Part shown: positions 30,661 to 39,240 of the stretch, piece by piece | Position numbering within the stretch: the stretch's first letter is position 1 | Layout: the number at the start of each line of letters is the position of its first letter | Source of the DNA: DATFVJ01 sp963712955 | GTDB lineage: Bacteria; Actinomycetota; Actinomycetes; Streptosporangiales; Streptosporangiaceae | DNA: 64,000 bases | Assembly (NCBI GenBank): GCA_963712955.1 | Contig: CAVQKF010000010.1 | Span: 220,570 to 284,569, forward strand | Reading direction: 5' to 3' | Translations under genes and position numbers: made by a program | The notes under the pieces: generated by a model | The model's input: the letters and a program-made list of their open reading frames with translations, nothing else | The model's database searches: none | What the model was told of the DNA's origin: nothing

Positions 30661-32586
30661 TCATCCCGCCTGCGAATGCTGCTGCAGCGATGACGCCCGT
30701 CGCGCGGCGTGGGCTACGATCTCGGTGATCTGCCGCGCGAGGTGCTGCGGTGTCAGGCCCGCCTCGGCCAGGATCGCCGGCCTGTCGCCATGCCCGAGGA
30801 ACTCCTGAGGCAGCCCGAACGTGCGCGCCGGCGTGTCCACATCGTGGTCGCGCAGGAGACGGCAGACCGCGTCGCCGAAGCCGCCCTCCCGTCCGTTGTC
30901 CTCAACCACCGCAACCAATCGGCGGCCGCGCGCCGCCTCCACAAGCGCCTCGTCCACGGGCTTGAGCCAGAGCGGGTCCACCACGGTGACACCGATGCCC
31001 TGATCGGCGAGCCTCGCGGCGGCCTGGACGCAGACCCCCGCCATCACTCCGGCCCCGATGAGCAGCACATCGTCTGGCTGACCGGCCTCCGGCCGCCCGA
31101 GCACATCCATGCCACCCATCTTGCCGACCGCGACCATGTCGTCGCCAATGGTGGCCTTCGGGTAGCGCAGCACGGTCGGGCCGTCATCGATGGCGACCGC
31201 CTCCCGCAGCAGTTCTGCGAGGCGGGTGGCGTCACGCGGCGCGGCGATCCGCAGGCCTGGCACGACCTGGAGGATGGAGCCGTCCCACATGCCGTTGTGG
31301 CTGGCTCCGTCCGGACCTGTCACACCCGCGCGGTCAAGCACGAAAGTGACCGGCAGCTTGTGCAGCGCGACATCCATGATGACCTGATCGAACGCCCGGT
31401 TGACGAACGTCGAGTAGATCGCGACCACCGGGTGCATGCCGCCCATGGCAAGGCCGGCAGCGCTCGTGACCGCGTGCTGCTCGGCGATGCCGACGTCGTA
31501 GGCGCGGTCGGGGTAGGCGGCCTCGAACACTCCCAGGCCGGTCGGGTACAGCATCGCGGCGGTGATCGCCACGACGTCCGGGCGGCGCGCGCCGATCGCC
31601 ACCATCTCCTCCTCGAAGACCTTGGTCCAGGTGCGTGCCGCCGACCCGTTCTGCACTCCCGTCTCCGGGTCGGTGTCCGGGCCGACCTGATGCAGGCAGT
31701 CCTGGTCGTTGGTCTCCGCTGGCGCGTAGCGGAACCCCTTGCGGGTGATCACGTGCACGATCACAGGCGCGCCGAAACTGCGGGCGCGCCGCAGCGCGTA
31801 CTCGACCGCGACCTCGTCGTGCCCGTCGATCGGGCCCACGTATTTCAGGCCGAGATCCTCGAAGAGCACCTGGGGCTGCAGGACGTCCTTGATGCCCTTC
31901 TTGATGCCGTGCAGGGTCTCGTAAAGCGGCGGGCCGACCACTGGCGTGCGGGACAGCGTGGTCTTGATGTAGTCGAGCACGTGCTCGTACCTCGGCGACA
32001 TCCGGACCGATGCGAGGTGGCTGGCGAGGCCGCCGATCGTCGGCGTGTACGAGCGGCCGTTATCGTTGACCACGATGACCAGGCGGCTGTCGGGCGAGGC
32101 GGCGATGTTGTTCAGCGCCTCCCACGCCATGCCGCCGGTAAGGGCGCCGTCACCGATGACGGCCACGACCGTCCGCCCGCTTTCACCGCGCAGCTTGTGG
32201 GCCTTGGCGAGCCCGTCCGCATAGGAAAGCGAGGTCGAGGCGTGCGAGTTCTCCACCAGGTCGTGCTCGGACTCGCGCTGGCTCGGGTAGCCCGACACCC
32301 CGCCGCGCTGGCGCAGCTTGGCGAACCCGCTCTGGCGGCCGGTGAGCAGCTTGTGCACGTAGGACTGGTGGCCCGTGTCGAGCACGATGCGGTCGCGCGG
32401 CGAGTCGAACACCCGGTGCAGCGCGATGGTGAGCTCCACCACGCCGAGATTCGGGCCGAGATGACCACCGCTGCGTGATACCGCCTGGATCAGGAAGTTG
32501 CGTATCTCTCCGGCCAGCTGCGTGACCTGCTCCTGGTTCAGGCGCTTCACGTCTTGCGGGCCACCGATCGACTCGAGCAGGGTCAC
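30661..32586 (-). CDS. dxs: 1-deoxy-D-xylulose-5-phosphate synthase
   Basis: First enzyme of the MEP isoprenoid pathway: thiamine-diphosphate-dependent condensation of pyruvate and glyceraldehyde 3-phosphate. The GTG at 32586, 8 bp after AAAGGAG, gives 641 residues, the normal length, and begins VTLLESIGGPQDVKRLNQEQ. An upstream frame extends further but lacks conservation. Motifs: GGHLGPNLGVVELTIALH, VENSHASTSLSYADGLAKAH, the ThDP motif VIGDGALTGGMAWEALNN, YVGPIDGHDEVAVEYAL, YDVGIAEQHAVTSAAGLAMG and DRAGVTGPDGASHNGMWD. The frame is intact. It would feed precursor toward farnesyl diphosphate, the substrate of the geosmin synthase 9 kb away. Confidence 0.96.
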   Translation of the reverse strand: MTLLESIGGPQDVKRLNQEQVTQLAGEIRNFLIQAVSRSGGHLGPNLGVVELTIALHRVFDSPRDRIVLDTGHQSYVHKLLTGRQSGFAKLRQRGGVSGYPSQRESEHDLVENSHASTSLSYADGLAKAHKLRGESGRTVVAVIGDGALTGGMAWEALNNIAASPDSRLVIVVNDNGRSYTPTIGGLASHLASVRMSPRYEHVLDYIKTTLSRTPVVGPPLYETLHGIKKGIKDVLQPQVLFEDLGLKYVGPIDGHDEVAVEYALRRARSFGAPVIVHVITRKGFRYAPAETNDQDCLHQVGPDTDPETGVQNGSAARTWTKVFEEEMVAIGARRPDVVAITAAMLYPTGLGVFEAAYPDRAYDVGIAEQHAVTSAAGLAMGGMHPVVAIYSTFVNRAFDQVIMDVALHKLPVTFVLDRAGVTGPDGASHNGMWDGSILQVVPGLRIAAPRDATRLAELLREAVAIDDGPTVLRYPKATIGDDMVAVGKMGGMDVLGRPEAGQPDDVLLIGAGVMAGVCVQAAARLADQGIGVTVVDPLWLKPVDEALVEAARGRRLVAVVEDNGREGGFGDAVCRLLRDHDVDTPARTFGLPQEFLGHGDRPAILAEAGLTPQHLARQITEIVAHAARRASSLQQHSQAG

Positions 32587-32864
32587 CGTGGTGTGCTCCT
32601 TTGGTCCGGCAGTCTCGCGGATGTCGCGCAAGGCAAGCGTAGGCGAGTCTAATTCGGCATACGCGCCGGGCCGCCACCACGTGGCCAGAACACGCCGTGG
32701 CAACCTGCGTGACCTCCGTCACTACCACTTCTTTTGCCCGCGTGGCCCGCCGCGGCGACATGGTCACCCGGCATGCTCACGCGACATGATCGCCGCAACT
32801 TCTGGATGTGACCGAACCGGAACGCTTTGTTATGTTCCTCAGTAGCGACCTGTCTTGTACGTGT

Positions 32865-32880
32865 CACCCGAAGTCGGGTG
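32865..32880. promoter_or_regulatory. 16-bp palindrome upstream of the MFS transporter
   Basis: CACCCGAAGTCGGGTG is a perfect inverted repeat (7-bp arms, 2-bp centre) located 61 bp before the TTG start of the MFS gene, in the 355-bp divergent region shared with dxs. It is likely an operator for a dimeric regulator. The regulator is not identified. Confidence 0.4.
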
Positions 32881-32941
32881 TCAGCTGGGTGGGGCGGGTC
32901 GGCTGGTACTGGCGTGGACGGCTTCTGGCCGAGGAGATCCC

Positions 32942-34195
32942 TTGAGCGCTGTCGGCGAGCGGGCGCGGTTCGGCGACGTCTTCGCCGTTTCCGAGTTCCG
33001 TGCTCTCTGGCTGGCGCAACTGCTTTCTGTGGCCGGGGACCAGCTGGCCCGGATCGCGATGACCGTTCTGGTCTTCGAGCGGACTGGATCGGTGTTCTGG
33101 ACCGCGGTCACCTATGCCGTCACGTTCCTGCCCTGGGTGATCGGCGGGGTTGCCCTGGCCGGATTTGCCGACCGGCTGCCCCGCAAGGTGGTCATGGTCA
33201 CGTGCGACGTGGCACGGGCCGTGCTTGTGCTCGCGATGGCCATTCCAGGGATGCCCACATGGGCCATGGTCGGTCTGCTTTTCGTCGTCACGCTGCTCGA
33301 TTCGCCGTTCAAGTCCGCACGCGCAGCGATGTACGCGGACATCCTGGCCGGCGACAGGTACCTGCTCGGCACCGCCATCACCCAGACAACCCTGCAGGTC
33401 GGGATGGTGTCCGGGTTCGCACTCGGCGGAGTCGTCGTGGCCTTTCTCGGCACCAAGGCCGCGCTCGGTGCCGACGCGGTCACGTTCGCGGTGTCGGCCC
33501 TCCTTGTTCTGGCCGGAGTCCACGCACGGCCGGCGGCTGCCGCGCGGGCACAAGGCGGCGGGCAGGTCGCGGCAATGTCGGGCGGGATCAGGCTTGTCTT
33601 CGCCAACCGGCACTTGCGCACCCTGACGTTACTTGGGTGGCTGGTCGCCTTCTATCTGGTTCCCCAGGCCCTAGCGGTCCCGTATGCGGCACGATTCCAT
33701 GGCATGCCGACCGCGGTCGTGGCCGGGCTTGTGTTCGCCGCGGGGCCGCTTGGGACGGCGCTTGGCGCGATCGTCTTCGGCCGCGTGGTGGACCCGTCAC
33801 GACGCCTTCGCTGGATGGGCCCGCTTGCCGTCGCCTGCTGCGCCACGCTCCTGTTCTGCGCGCTGCATCCCAGCCTGCTCACATCCTTGGCGATTTTCAT
33901 CGCCTCGGGGGCCTGCGCGGCTTATCAGCTGGCCGCCAACGCGGCATTCGTCTCCGCAGTCCCGAACCACCGCCGTGGCCAGGCGTTCGGGCTCGCGAAC
34001 GGCGGAATGCAGGTCACCCAGGGCTTGTGGTTCGTGTTCGCGGGAGCGGTCGCCGGAGCCCTCGCGCCGGCCGCGGTGATCGCCCTGAGCGGCGGTGTGG
34101 GAGCGGCACTCGCCATCGCCCTGACATTGAGCTGGCGCCGGCAGCGAGCCAGCACACCGGCCCGTGCGCTGGCAACAGAGACAGATCGCAGGTAG
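32942..34195 (+). CDS. MFS transporter (enterobactin-exporter-like, MFS_3 type)
   Basis: A 417-residue, 10-12 transmembrane-segment major facilitator. The TTG at 32942 is chosen because GAGGAG lies 7 bp upstream and the residues before it are not protein-like. FGDVFAVSEFRALWLAQLLS opens the first helix region. GFADRLPRKVVMVTCDVARA is the cytoplasmic loop 2-3 motif, followed by LDSPFKSARAAMYADIL. NHRRGQAFGLANGGMQVTQG is the corresponding second-half loop. This pattern is common to actinobacterial drug or siderophore exporters. The substrate cannot be deduced. The gene is divergent from dxs and followed by a 76-bp repeat array. Confidence 0.85.
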   Translation: MSAVGERARFGDVFAVSEFRALWLAQLLSVAGDQLARIAMTVLVFERTGSVFWTAVTYAVTFLPWVIGGVALAGFADRLPRKVVMVTCDVARAVLVLAMAIPGMPTWAMVGLLFVVTLLDSPFKSARAAMYADILAGDRYLLGTAITQTTLQVGMVSGFALGGVVVAFLGTKAALGADAVTFAVSALLVLAGVHARPAAAARAQGGGQVAAMSGGIRLVFANRHLRTLTLLGWLVAFYLVPQALAVPYAARFHGMPTAVVAGLVFAAGPLGTALGAIVFGRVVDPSRRLRWMGPLAVACCATLLFCALHPSLLTSLAIFIASGACAAYQLAANAAFVSAVPNHRRGQAFGLANGGMQVTQGLWFVFAGAVAGALAPAAVIALSGGVGAALAIALTLSWRRQRASTPARALATETDRR

Positions 34196-34202
34196 CCGTG
34201 TG

Positions 34203-34852
34203 CTAGGTCCATTCGCTGCGCATCACACAACCTCCTCCACATCCGATCGGCACCTCCTGACCCGCCACAACGACCCCTCGTCAGGTCCACTCGCTGCGCA
34301 TCACAACCTCCTCCACATCCGATCGGCACCTCCTGACCCCCCTTAGCGACCCCTCGTCAGGTCCACTCGCTGCGCATCACAACCTCCTCCACATCCGATC
34401 GGCACCTCCTGACCCCCCTTAGCGACCCCTCGTCAGGTCCACTCGCTGCGCATCACAACCTCCTCCACATCCGATCGGCACCTCCTGACCCGCCACAACG
34501 ACCCCTCGTCAGGTCCACTCGCTGCGCATCACAACCTCCTCCACATCCGATCGGCACCTCCTGACCCGCCACAACGACCCCTCGTCAGGTCCACTCGCTG
34601 CGCATCACAACCTCCTCCACATCCGATCGGCACCTCCTGACCCCCCATAACGACCCCTCGTCAGGTCCACTCGCTGCGCATCACAACCTCCTCCACATCC
34701 GATCGGCACCTCCTGACCCCCATAACGACCCCTCGTCAGGTCCACTCGCTGCGCATCACACAACCTCCTCCACATCCGATCGGCACCCTCCTGACCTGCC
34801 ACAACGACCCTCGTCAGGTCCACTCGCTGCGCATCACAAACCTCCTCCACGG
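34203..34852. repeat. Nine-copy tandem array of a 76-bp unit
   Basis: The block from about 34203 to 34852 consists of nine near-identical copies of a 76-bp unit; a typical copy starts CGTCAGGTCCACTCGCTGCG at about 34275. Copies differ mainly in a short variable stretch (CCGCCACAACG, CCCCTTAGCG or CCCATAACG) and in 1-2 bp indels. Each unit holds the palindrome CCGATCGG and an inverted pair CCTGAC/GTCAGG spanning the unit junction, able to form a hairpin. The period is not a multiple of three, so it is not coding. There are no unique spacers. It fills the space between the MFS gene and the diguanylate cyclase gene. Confidence 0.9.
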
Positions 34853-35022
34853 ATGCGATTTGTTCCTTCTGTCCTATATAGAAGATCTTGCCGCTGTTTG
34901 CGCAAGGGCACCGGGATATCTCTTGACGAGATGGCGAGGTTCCCGTAACGATGTGGCGATAGCCGCTTACCCCTCGTTATCGGTGGGTGCGACACTGCTC
35001 CGCGAGCTGCCGAGGAGCCACC

Positions 35023-36384
35023 ATGCGCGCCGTAAACGTGACCTACTGCTTACCCACCCGTCTGTGCTCGAGTATCCGCCGTGGCAGGTTGGCCATCGGC
35101 CGGTGGCCCGTGTGGAAGCTGCGAGAGCCGCTGCGCTCCTACGTCATCTCCCTGCCCCTGCTCACCATTGCCCTGATCGGCCTGGCCGTGCCGCCTGCGC
35201 ACTGGCGAACCAGCCAGGTAATCGTGTTCACGGCCCTCGTAGCGTGCGCCGCGATCGCGATAGAAGCGACCCGGACGGTGAACGAGCCCCGTGGCACCGT
35301 AACTAGGGATCTGCAGTCGGTCTGGTATCTGGCCATCGCGGTCGCGCTCCCGCCCGTCTTCGCGCTCGCCGCGCCGGTGCCCCTGACCGCCTACAAGCTG
35401 TGGCGGGTGCCCAGGGGCGTGGTCTATCGCCGGGTGTTCAGCAACGCGACGCTCTGCCTCGCGTACGGGTGCGCGTCGCTGGCGTTCCACGCTGTCCCGC
35501 GATCGGTCGCAGGCGCCGTACCAGGTACGGGAGTTCACGCGGTCACCTGGACAGCGGCCGTCATGGCCTGCGGAACGATGGCATGGGCCATCAACCACCC
35601 GCCGCTCTTCCTCGCGATCCGGCTCTCGGATCCGGGTGCACGGCTCCGCAGCCTGATCGCCTCCCGCGAGTCCCTCACCCGCGACGTAGTCGAGCTCAGC
35701 CTCGCGGTGTCCCTCTGCCTGCTCGTCGCGATCAACCCCGTGCTGATGACGCTGGCGTTGCCTTCGCTTGTGCTGCATCGCCGTCACCTGCTCCACACTC
35801 AGCTCGTCAATCAGACCCGGATCGACGCCAAGACCGGGCTGCTCAACGCGGCCACGTGGCAGCGCGAGGCGGCCGTCGAACTGGCACGGGCGGTCCGCAC
35901 CCGCACGCCACTTGCCGTCGCGGTGGCAGACATCGATCACTTCAAGCACGTCAACGACACATTCGGTCACCTGGCCGGCGACCGCGTGCTTGGCGAACTG
36001 GCGCGCGCGCTGCAGGGCAGCTTGCGCGACTACGACATCGTCGGCCGGTTCGGCGGTGAGGAGTTCACGCTCCTGCTGCCCCAGACCGACCCCGCAGGGG
36101 CCACGCAGATCGCGGAGCGCATCCTTGAACAGGTCGGTCAGCGGGTCATCACGATCGAGGACGGAAGCCGGGAGGGATACCCCTTGCGGGTCACCGTCTC
36201 GATCGGCGTCGCCACCCTCAATGGTTCGCACCGCGATCTCAACGACCTGATCGCCGCCGCCGACAGCGCCCTCTATCAGGCCAAGAACGCCGGAAGGAAC
36301 ACGGTCCGCGTGCTCTCGGAGTGTGCTGCTTCCGGCGACGCGTACGGCGCGAACGGTTCCGGTACGCGGCCGCCCTCGCTGTGA
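35023..36384 (+). CDS. Membrane diguanylate cyclase (GGDEF domain)
   Basis: A 453-residue protein. ATG 35023 is chosen over an earlier in-frame ATG at 34987 because GAGGAG is 6 bp upstream. The N-terminal half has about six hydrophobic segments (such as VISLPLLTIALIGLAVPP and YLAIAVALPPVFALAAPVPL), a MASE-like membrane sensor region. The C-terminal GGDEF domain shows DAKTGLLNAATWQREAA, ADIDHFKHVNDTFGHLAGD and the active-site signature FGGEEF. RDYD five residues before it is an RxxD inhibitory I-site, so product feedback is likely. It synthesises cyclic di-GMP from two GTP. No paired phosphodiesterase is visible. Confidence 0.93.
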   Translation: MRAVNVTYCLPTRLCSSIRRGRLAIGRWPVWKLREPLRSYVISLPLLTIALIGLAVPPAHWRTSQVIVFTALVACAAIAIEATRTVNEPRGTVTRDLQSVWYLAIAVALPPVFALAAPVPLTAYKLWRVPRGVVYRRVFSNATLCLAYGCASLAFHAVPRSVAGAVPGTGVHAVTWTAAVMACGTMAWAINHPPLFLAIRLSDPGARLRSLIASRESLTRDVVELSLAVSLCLLVAINPVLMTLALPSLVLHRRHLLHTQLVNQTRIDAKTGLLNAATWQREAAVELARAVRTRTPLAVAVADIDHFKHVNDTFGHLAGDRVLGELARALQGSLRDYDIVGRFGGEEFTLLLPQTDPAGATQIAERILEQVGQRVITIEDGSREGYPLRVTVSIGVATLNGSHRDLNDLIAAADSALYQAKNAGRNTVRVLSECAASGDAYGANGSGTRPPSL

Positions 36385-36449
36385 ACAGCGCCACGCGACG
36401 CCGGCGGTCATCGTGCGGTGAGCATTCTGCCCGCCCATAAATGCCCGGA

Positions 36450-37031
36450 TCATGGTATGTCCGGGTGAACCATTGGGGTAGCCGGGCCAGGGGTGGAAAC
36501 CACGGCCGGGCGAGCGCGAGCCGCTGCGTTGGCGGAAGCCGCCGGATTCGCGTGGACGTGGCCCGCGGGTGATCTTGTACTGGCCGGTCGCGGCCGTTTG
36601 ACCACGGCTCCTTCGAGCACACACGTGACCGGGGTAACGGTGCTCGGCCCGTTCAACGCCGATATGGCGCTGAACTGACCCGTCTCGCCTGGCTGGATAC
36701 GTGCGATGCCCGGGGAGGTGAACGAGGCACCAGGCCCGTCGAGCAGGACGCCGTTCGCGTCATAGATGTTGAACCGCAGATCGAACCCGACCGGTCTCGG
36801 CAGGACGTTCGTTACCGTTCCCGCGAGTTCCAGATCCTCAGCGCCATTGGCCGCACATTCGGTGATCTTGACGGCGTTCTGCTGTTTGAGCTGGCTTGCG
36901 CTGAGCACGGCAGGCAGGCGACGCACCGACCCCGGTTGCCGATCCACCGCCCGCGATCCACCGCAGCCGGATGCCACTGCCATGAGCACGCAGGTCAGCA
37001 CCGCGGTGCCCGTGATCCCGCCCTTACCCAC
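36450..37031 (-). CDS. Lipoprotein with FxLYD-like domain
   Basis: A 193-residue secreted lipoprotein starting at GTG 37031. The signal is GTAVLTCVLMAVASGCGGS with the lipobox cysteine near 23. The central part (KITECAANGAEDLELAGTVT, RPVGFDLRFNIYDANG, GIARIQPGETGQFSAI) resembles FxLYD-type beta-sandwich domains found in surface lipoproteins. The C-terminus is Ala/Pro/Arg-rich and likely disordered. Function is unknown. It is convergent with the diguanylate cyclase gene. Confidence 0.7.
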   Translation of the reverse strand: MGKGGITGTAVLTCVLMAVASGCGGSRAVDRQPGSVRRLPAVLSASQLKQQNAVKITECAANGAEDLELAGTVTNVLPRPVGFDLRFNIYDANGVLLDGPGASFTSPGIARIQPGETGQFSAISALNGPSTVTPVTCVLEGAVVKRPRPASTRSPAGHVHANPAASANAAARARPAVVSTPGPATPMVHPDIP

Positions 37032-37245
37032 CGTTCCCCCATAGGTCTGTCAGGCAAGCGCTGAGCGCCTCCCATCTGAATGCGACAGACTCTAACTCAT
37101 TGCATCGCTCCAGTTACGAAAAGTGAGATCTGACGTGCCTGGCACTCAGGGGATCCCGATAGCGCGGGCTGCCAAGCGGGTCCTGGCCATGGGCGCCCGC
37201 CGGGTTCCGGCCACCAGAAGGAACCGCACCGAGGAGACGTGACCG

Positions 37246-38844
37246 ATGAACCAGCAGTGGCAGAGACGATGGGGGAAGAAGTGGGCGGAGGCGTTGGCCC
37301 GCCGGGTGAGATTCGGCACGGGAACAGTTGCGGCAGCCATCGGGTTTGCCCTGGCGGCCCAGCCCGCATCGGCAGCGGCTGGGCCTGGCGCCCGGTCCCG
37401 CGCCGCCGCCCGGGCACTGACGCCGATCAAGCACCTGGTCGTGATCTACCAGGAAAATCACTCGTTCGACAATTACTTCGGTACCTATCCACACGCCCTC
37501 AACCCCCCCGGTGAGCCCGCGTTCCATGCCGCACCAGGCACTCCCAGAGTGAACGGCCTGACCGAGCAGCTGATCGACCACAACCCCAACCTGGCGAATC
37601 CCTTCCGGCTGGACCGCAGCCAGGAGCTCACGTGCGACAACAACCACGCCTACACGTCCATTCAGACTGCCTACGACAAGGGGCTAGTGGACCAGTTCGT
37701 GCAGGCCGTGGGACCGAAGGGCGCCGGCTGCAGCCCAGCGTTGACCATGGGCCACTACGACGGCAACACAGTTACAGCGCTCTGGGAGTACGCGCAGCAC
37801 TTCGCGATGAGTGACAACAATTTCGACGACACCTACGGGCCGTCCAATCCTTCGATCGTCAACCTGATCAGCGGGCAGACCGCCGGCGCGGTCGCGTCCG
37901 CGCCGACGTCCGCGGTTGTGGGTGGCACGCTCATCGCGAACATCAACCCGACCCAGAACGACTGTGGCGACGGCGGAGCCTCGACAGTCGAGATGACGGG
38001 CCGGAACATCGGGGATCTGCTCAACGCCAGGCACGTCACCTGGGGCTGGTTCGACGGCGGATTCAAGCCCACCTCCACGGTGAACGGGACGCCCGTCTGC
38101 GCCTCTCGCCACACGTCCATCACCGGCGTCACAACGGCGGATTACGGCGGCGGCAGCGACCCGTTCCAGTACTACGCTTCGACCGGCAACCCGCATCACC
38201 TCCCGCCGGCCGCACCGGCCATGATCGGTCTCGGTGACCAGGCCAACCACCAGTACGACCTGTCCGACTTCTGGACGGCGGCTCGCGCAGGCCATCTGCC
38301 CGCTGTGTCGTTCCTGCGTGCACCCACCTACGAACTGGGCCACCCAAGGAGCTCCGAGCCACTTGACGAGCAGAACTTCCTCGTGACCACCATCAACCAT
38401 CTCGAGACGATGCCGAGCTGGCGGTCCACCGCCGTGGTCATCACCTGGGACGAGTCCGACGGCTGGTACGACCACGTCATGCCGCCGATCGTGAACGGCT
38501 CCCTGTCGGCTCAGGATGTCCTCACCGCGCCGGGCGCCTGCGGCACGGCGCCGCCGCCCGACGGTTTCCAGGACCGCTGCGGCTACGGCCCGAGGATCCC
38601 CGAGCTGGTAATCTCCCCGTACTCCCGGGTGAACTTCGTGAGCCACGCACTGAGCGCGCAGTCGTCGATCATCCGTTTCATCGAGGACAACTGGGGACTC
38701 GGCCGCATCGGCGGCGGATCCTTCGACACCCGGTCCGGCACCATCGCCGGGATGTTCAACTTCCACCACGCGGCGGCCGGGCGGCTGTTCCTTGATCCGG
38801 GCACCGGTGAACCCGTCGCTTCGCCACCCCCGGCGGGCGGGTGA
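37246..38844 (+). CDS. Secreted phosphoesterase (phospholipase C / acid phosphatase family)
   Basis: A 532-residue exported enzyme starting at ATG 37246 with GAGGAG 7 bp upstream. The N-terminus is a long signal peptide (VRFGTGTVAAAIGFALAAQP then ASA). The phosphoesterase fold is marked by IKHLVVIYQENHSFDNYFGT (metal and nucleophile region), NNNFDDTYGPSNPSIVNLIS, VVITWDESDGWYDHVMPP and GYGPRIPELVISPYSRVNFV. These match bacterial phospholipase C/AcpA-like proteins that hydrolyse phosphodiesters or phosphomonoesters outside the cell. The exact substrate is not known. The stop is followed by a low-complexity repeat. Confidence 0.88.
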   Translation: MNQQWQRRWGKKWAEALARRVRFGTGTVAAAIGFALAAQPASAAAGPGARSRAAARALTPIKHLVVIYQENHSFDNYFGTYPHALNPPGEPAFHAAPGTPRVNGLTEQLIDHNPNLANPFRLDRSQELTCDNNHAYTSIQTAYDKGLVDQFVQAVGPKGAGCSPALTMGHYDGNTVTALWEYAQHFAMSDNNFDDTYGPSNPSIVNLISGQTAGAVASAPTSAVVGGTLIANINPTQNDCGDGGASTVEMTGRNIGDLLNARHVTWGWFDGGFKPTSTVNGTPVCASRHTSITGVTTADYGGGSDPFQYYASTGNPHHLPPAAPAMIGLGDQANHQYDLSDFWTAARAGHLPAVSFLRAPTYELGHPRSSEPLDEQNFLVTTINHLETMPSWRSTAVVITWDESDGWYDHVMPPIVNGSLSAQDVLTAPGACGTAPPPDGFQDRCGYGPRIPELVISPYSRVNFVSHALSAQSSIIRFIEDNWGLGRIGGGSFDTRSGTIAGMFNFHHAAAGRLFLDPGTGEPVASPPPAGG

Positions 38845-38865
38845 GGCGCTCGCGGCGCCTGGAGC

Positions 38866-39002
38866 CAGAGCCCCGAGCCCCGAGCCAGCGAGCCTCCGAG
38901 CCAGCGAGCCACGAGCCCCCGAGCCCCGAGCCGCCGAGCCCCCGAGCCCCCGAGCCCCCGAGCCCCCGAGCCCCCGAGCCCCCGAGCCTCCGAGCCCCCG
39001 AT
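38866..39002. repeat. Low-complexity repeat of CGAGCCCC-type octamers
   Basis: About 137 bp made of tandem variants of GAGCCCC/GAGCCAGC, becoming a regular CCCCGAGC octamer from about 38930. It would be open in all frames (EPPSPRAP-like repeats), so overlapping long frames here are artefacts. It lies in the 396-bp gap between the phosphoesterase and glucoamylase genes. Confidence 0.85.
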
Positions 39003-39240
39003 GGTCCAGCCGCCAGGCCCACCTACCGGAAGCCAGGCCTGTGCTCACGTTACGGGCGCATATTGAGATTATTAACGGAATATTTCTGGGTTAGGTGCTA
39101 GTCGGCCAATTCGGCGAAATCTATGTTTATGCGGGAAAGCATGGGCCTGCCGCGAGTCAGCAATCGGCGCCGCCGATCGCCGATTGGGCCGCGCCTTGGG
39201 CCGCGCCGCGGATGCCCGGCGGGAAGACAGGAGGATGGTC

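Noticed and set aside
34203..34852. CRISPR array
   Set aside because: The 76-bp units are contiguous near-identical tandem copies without unique spacers, and no cas genes are nearby.
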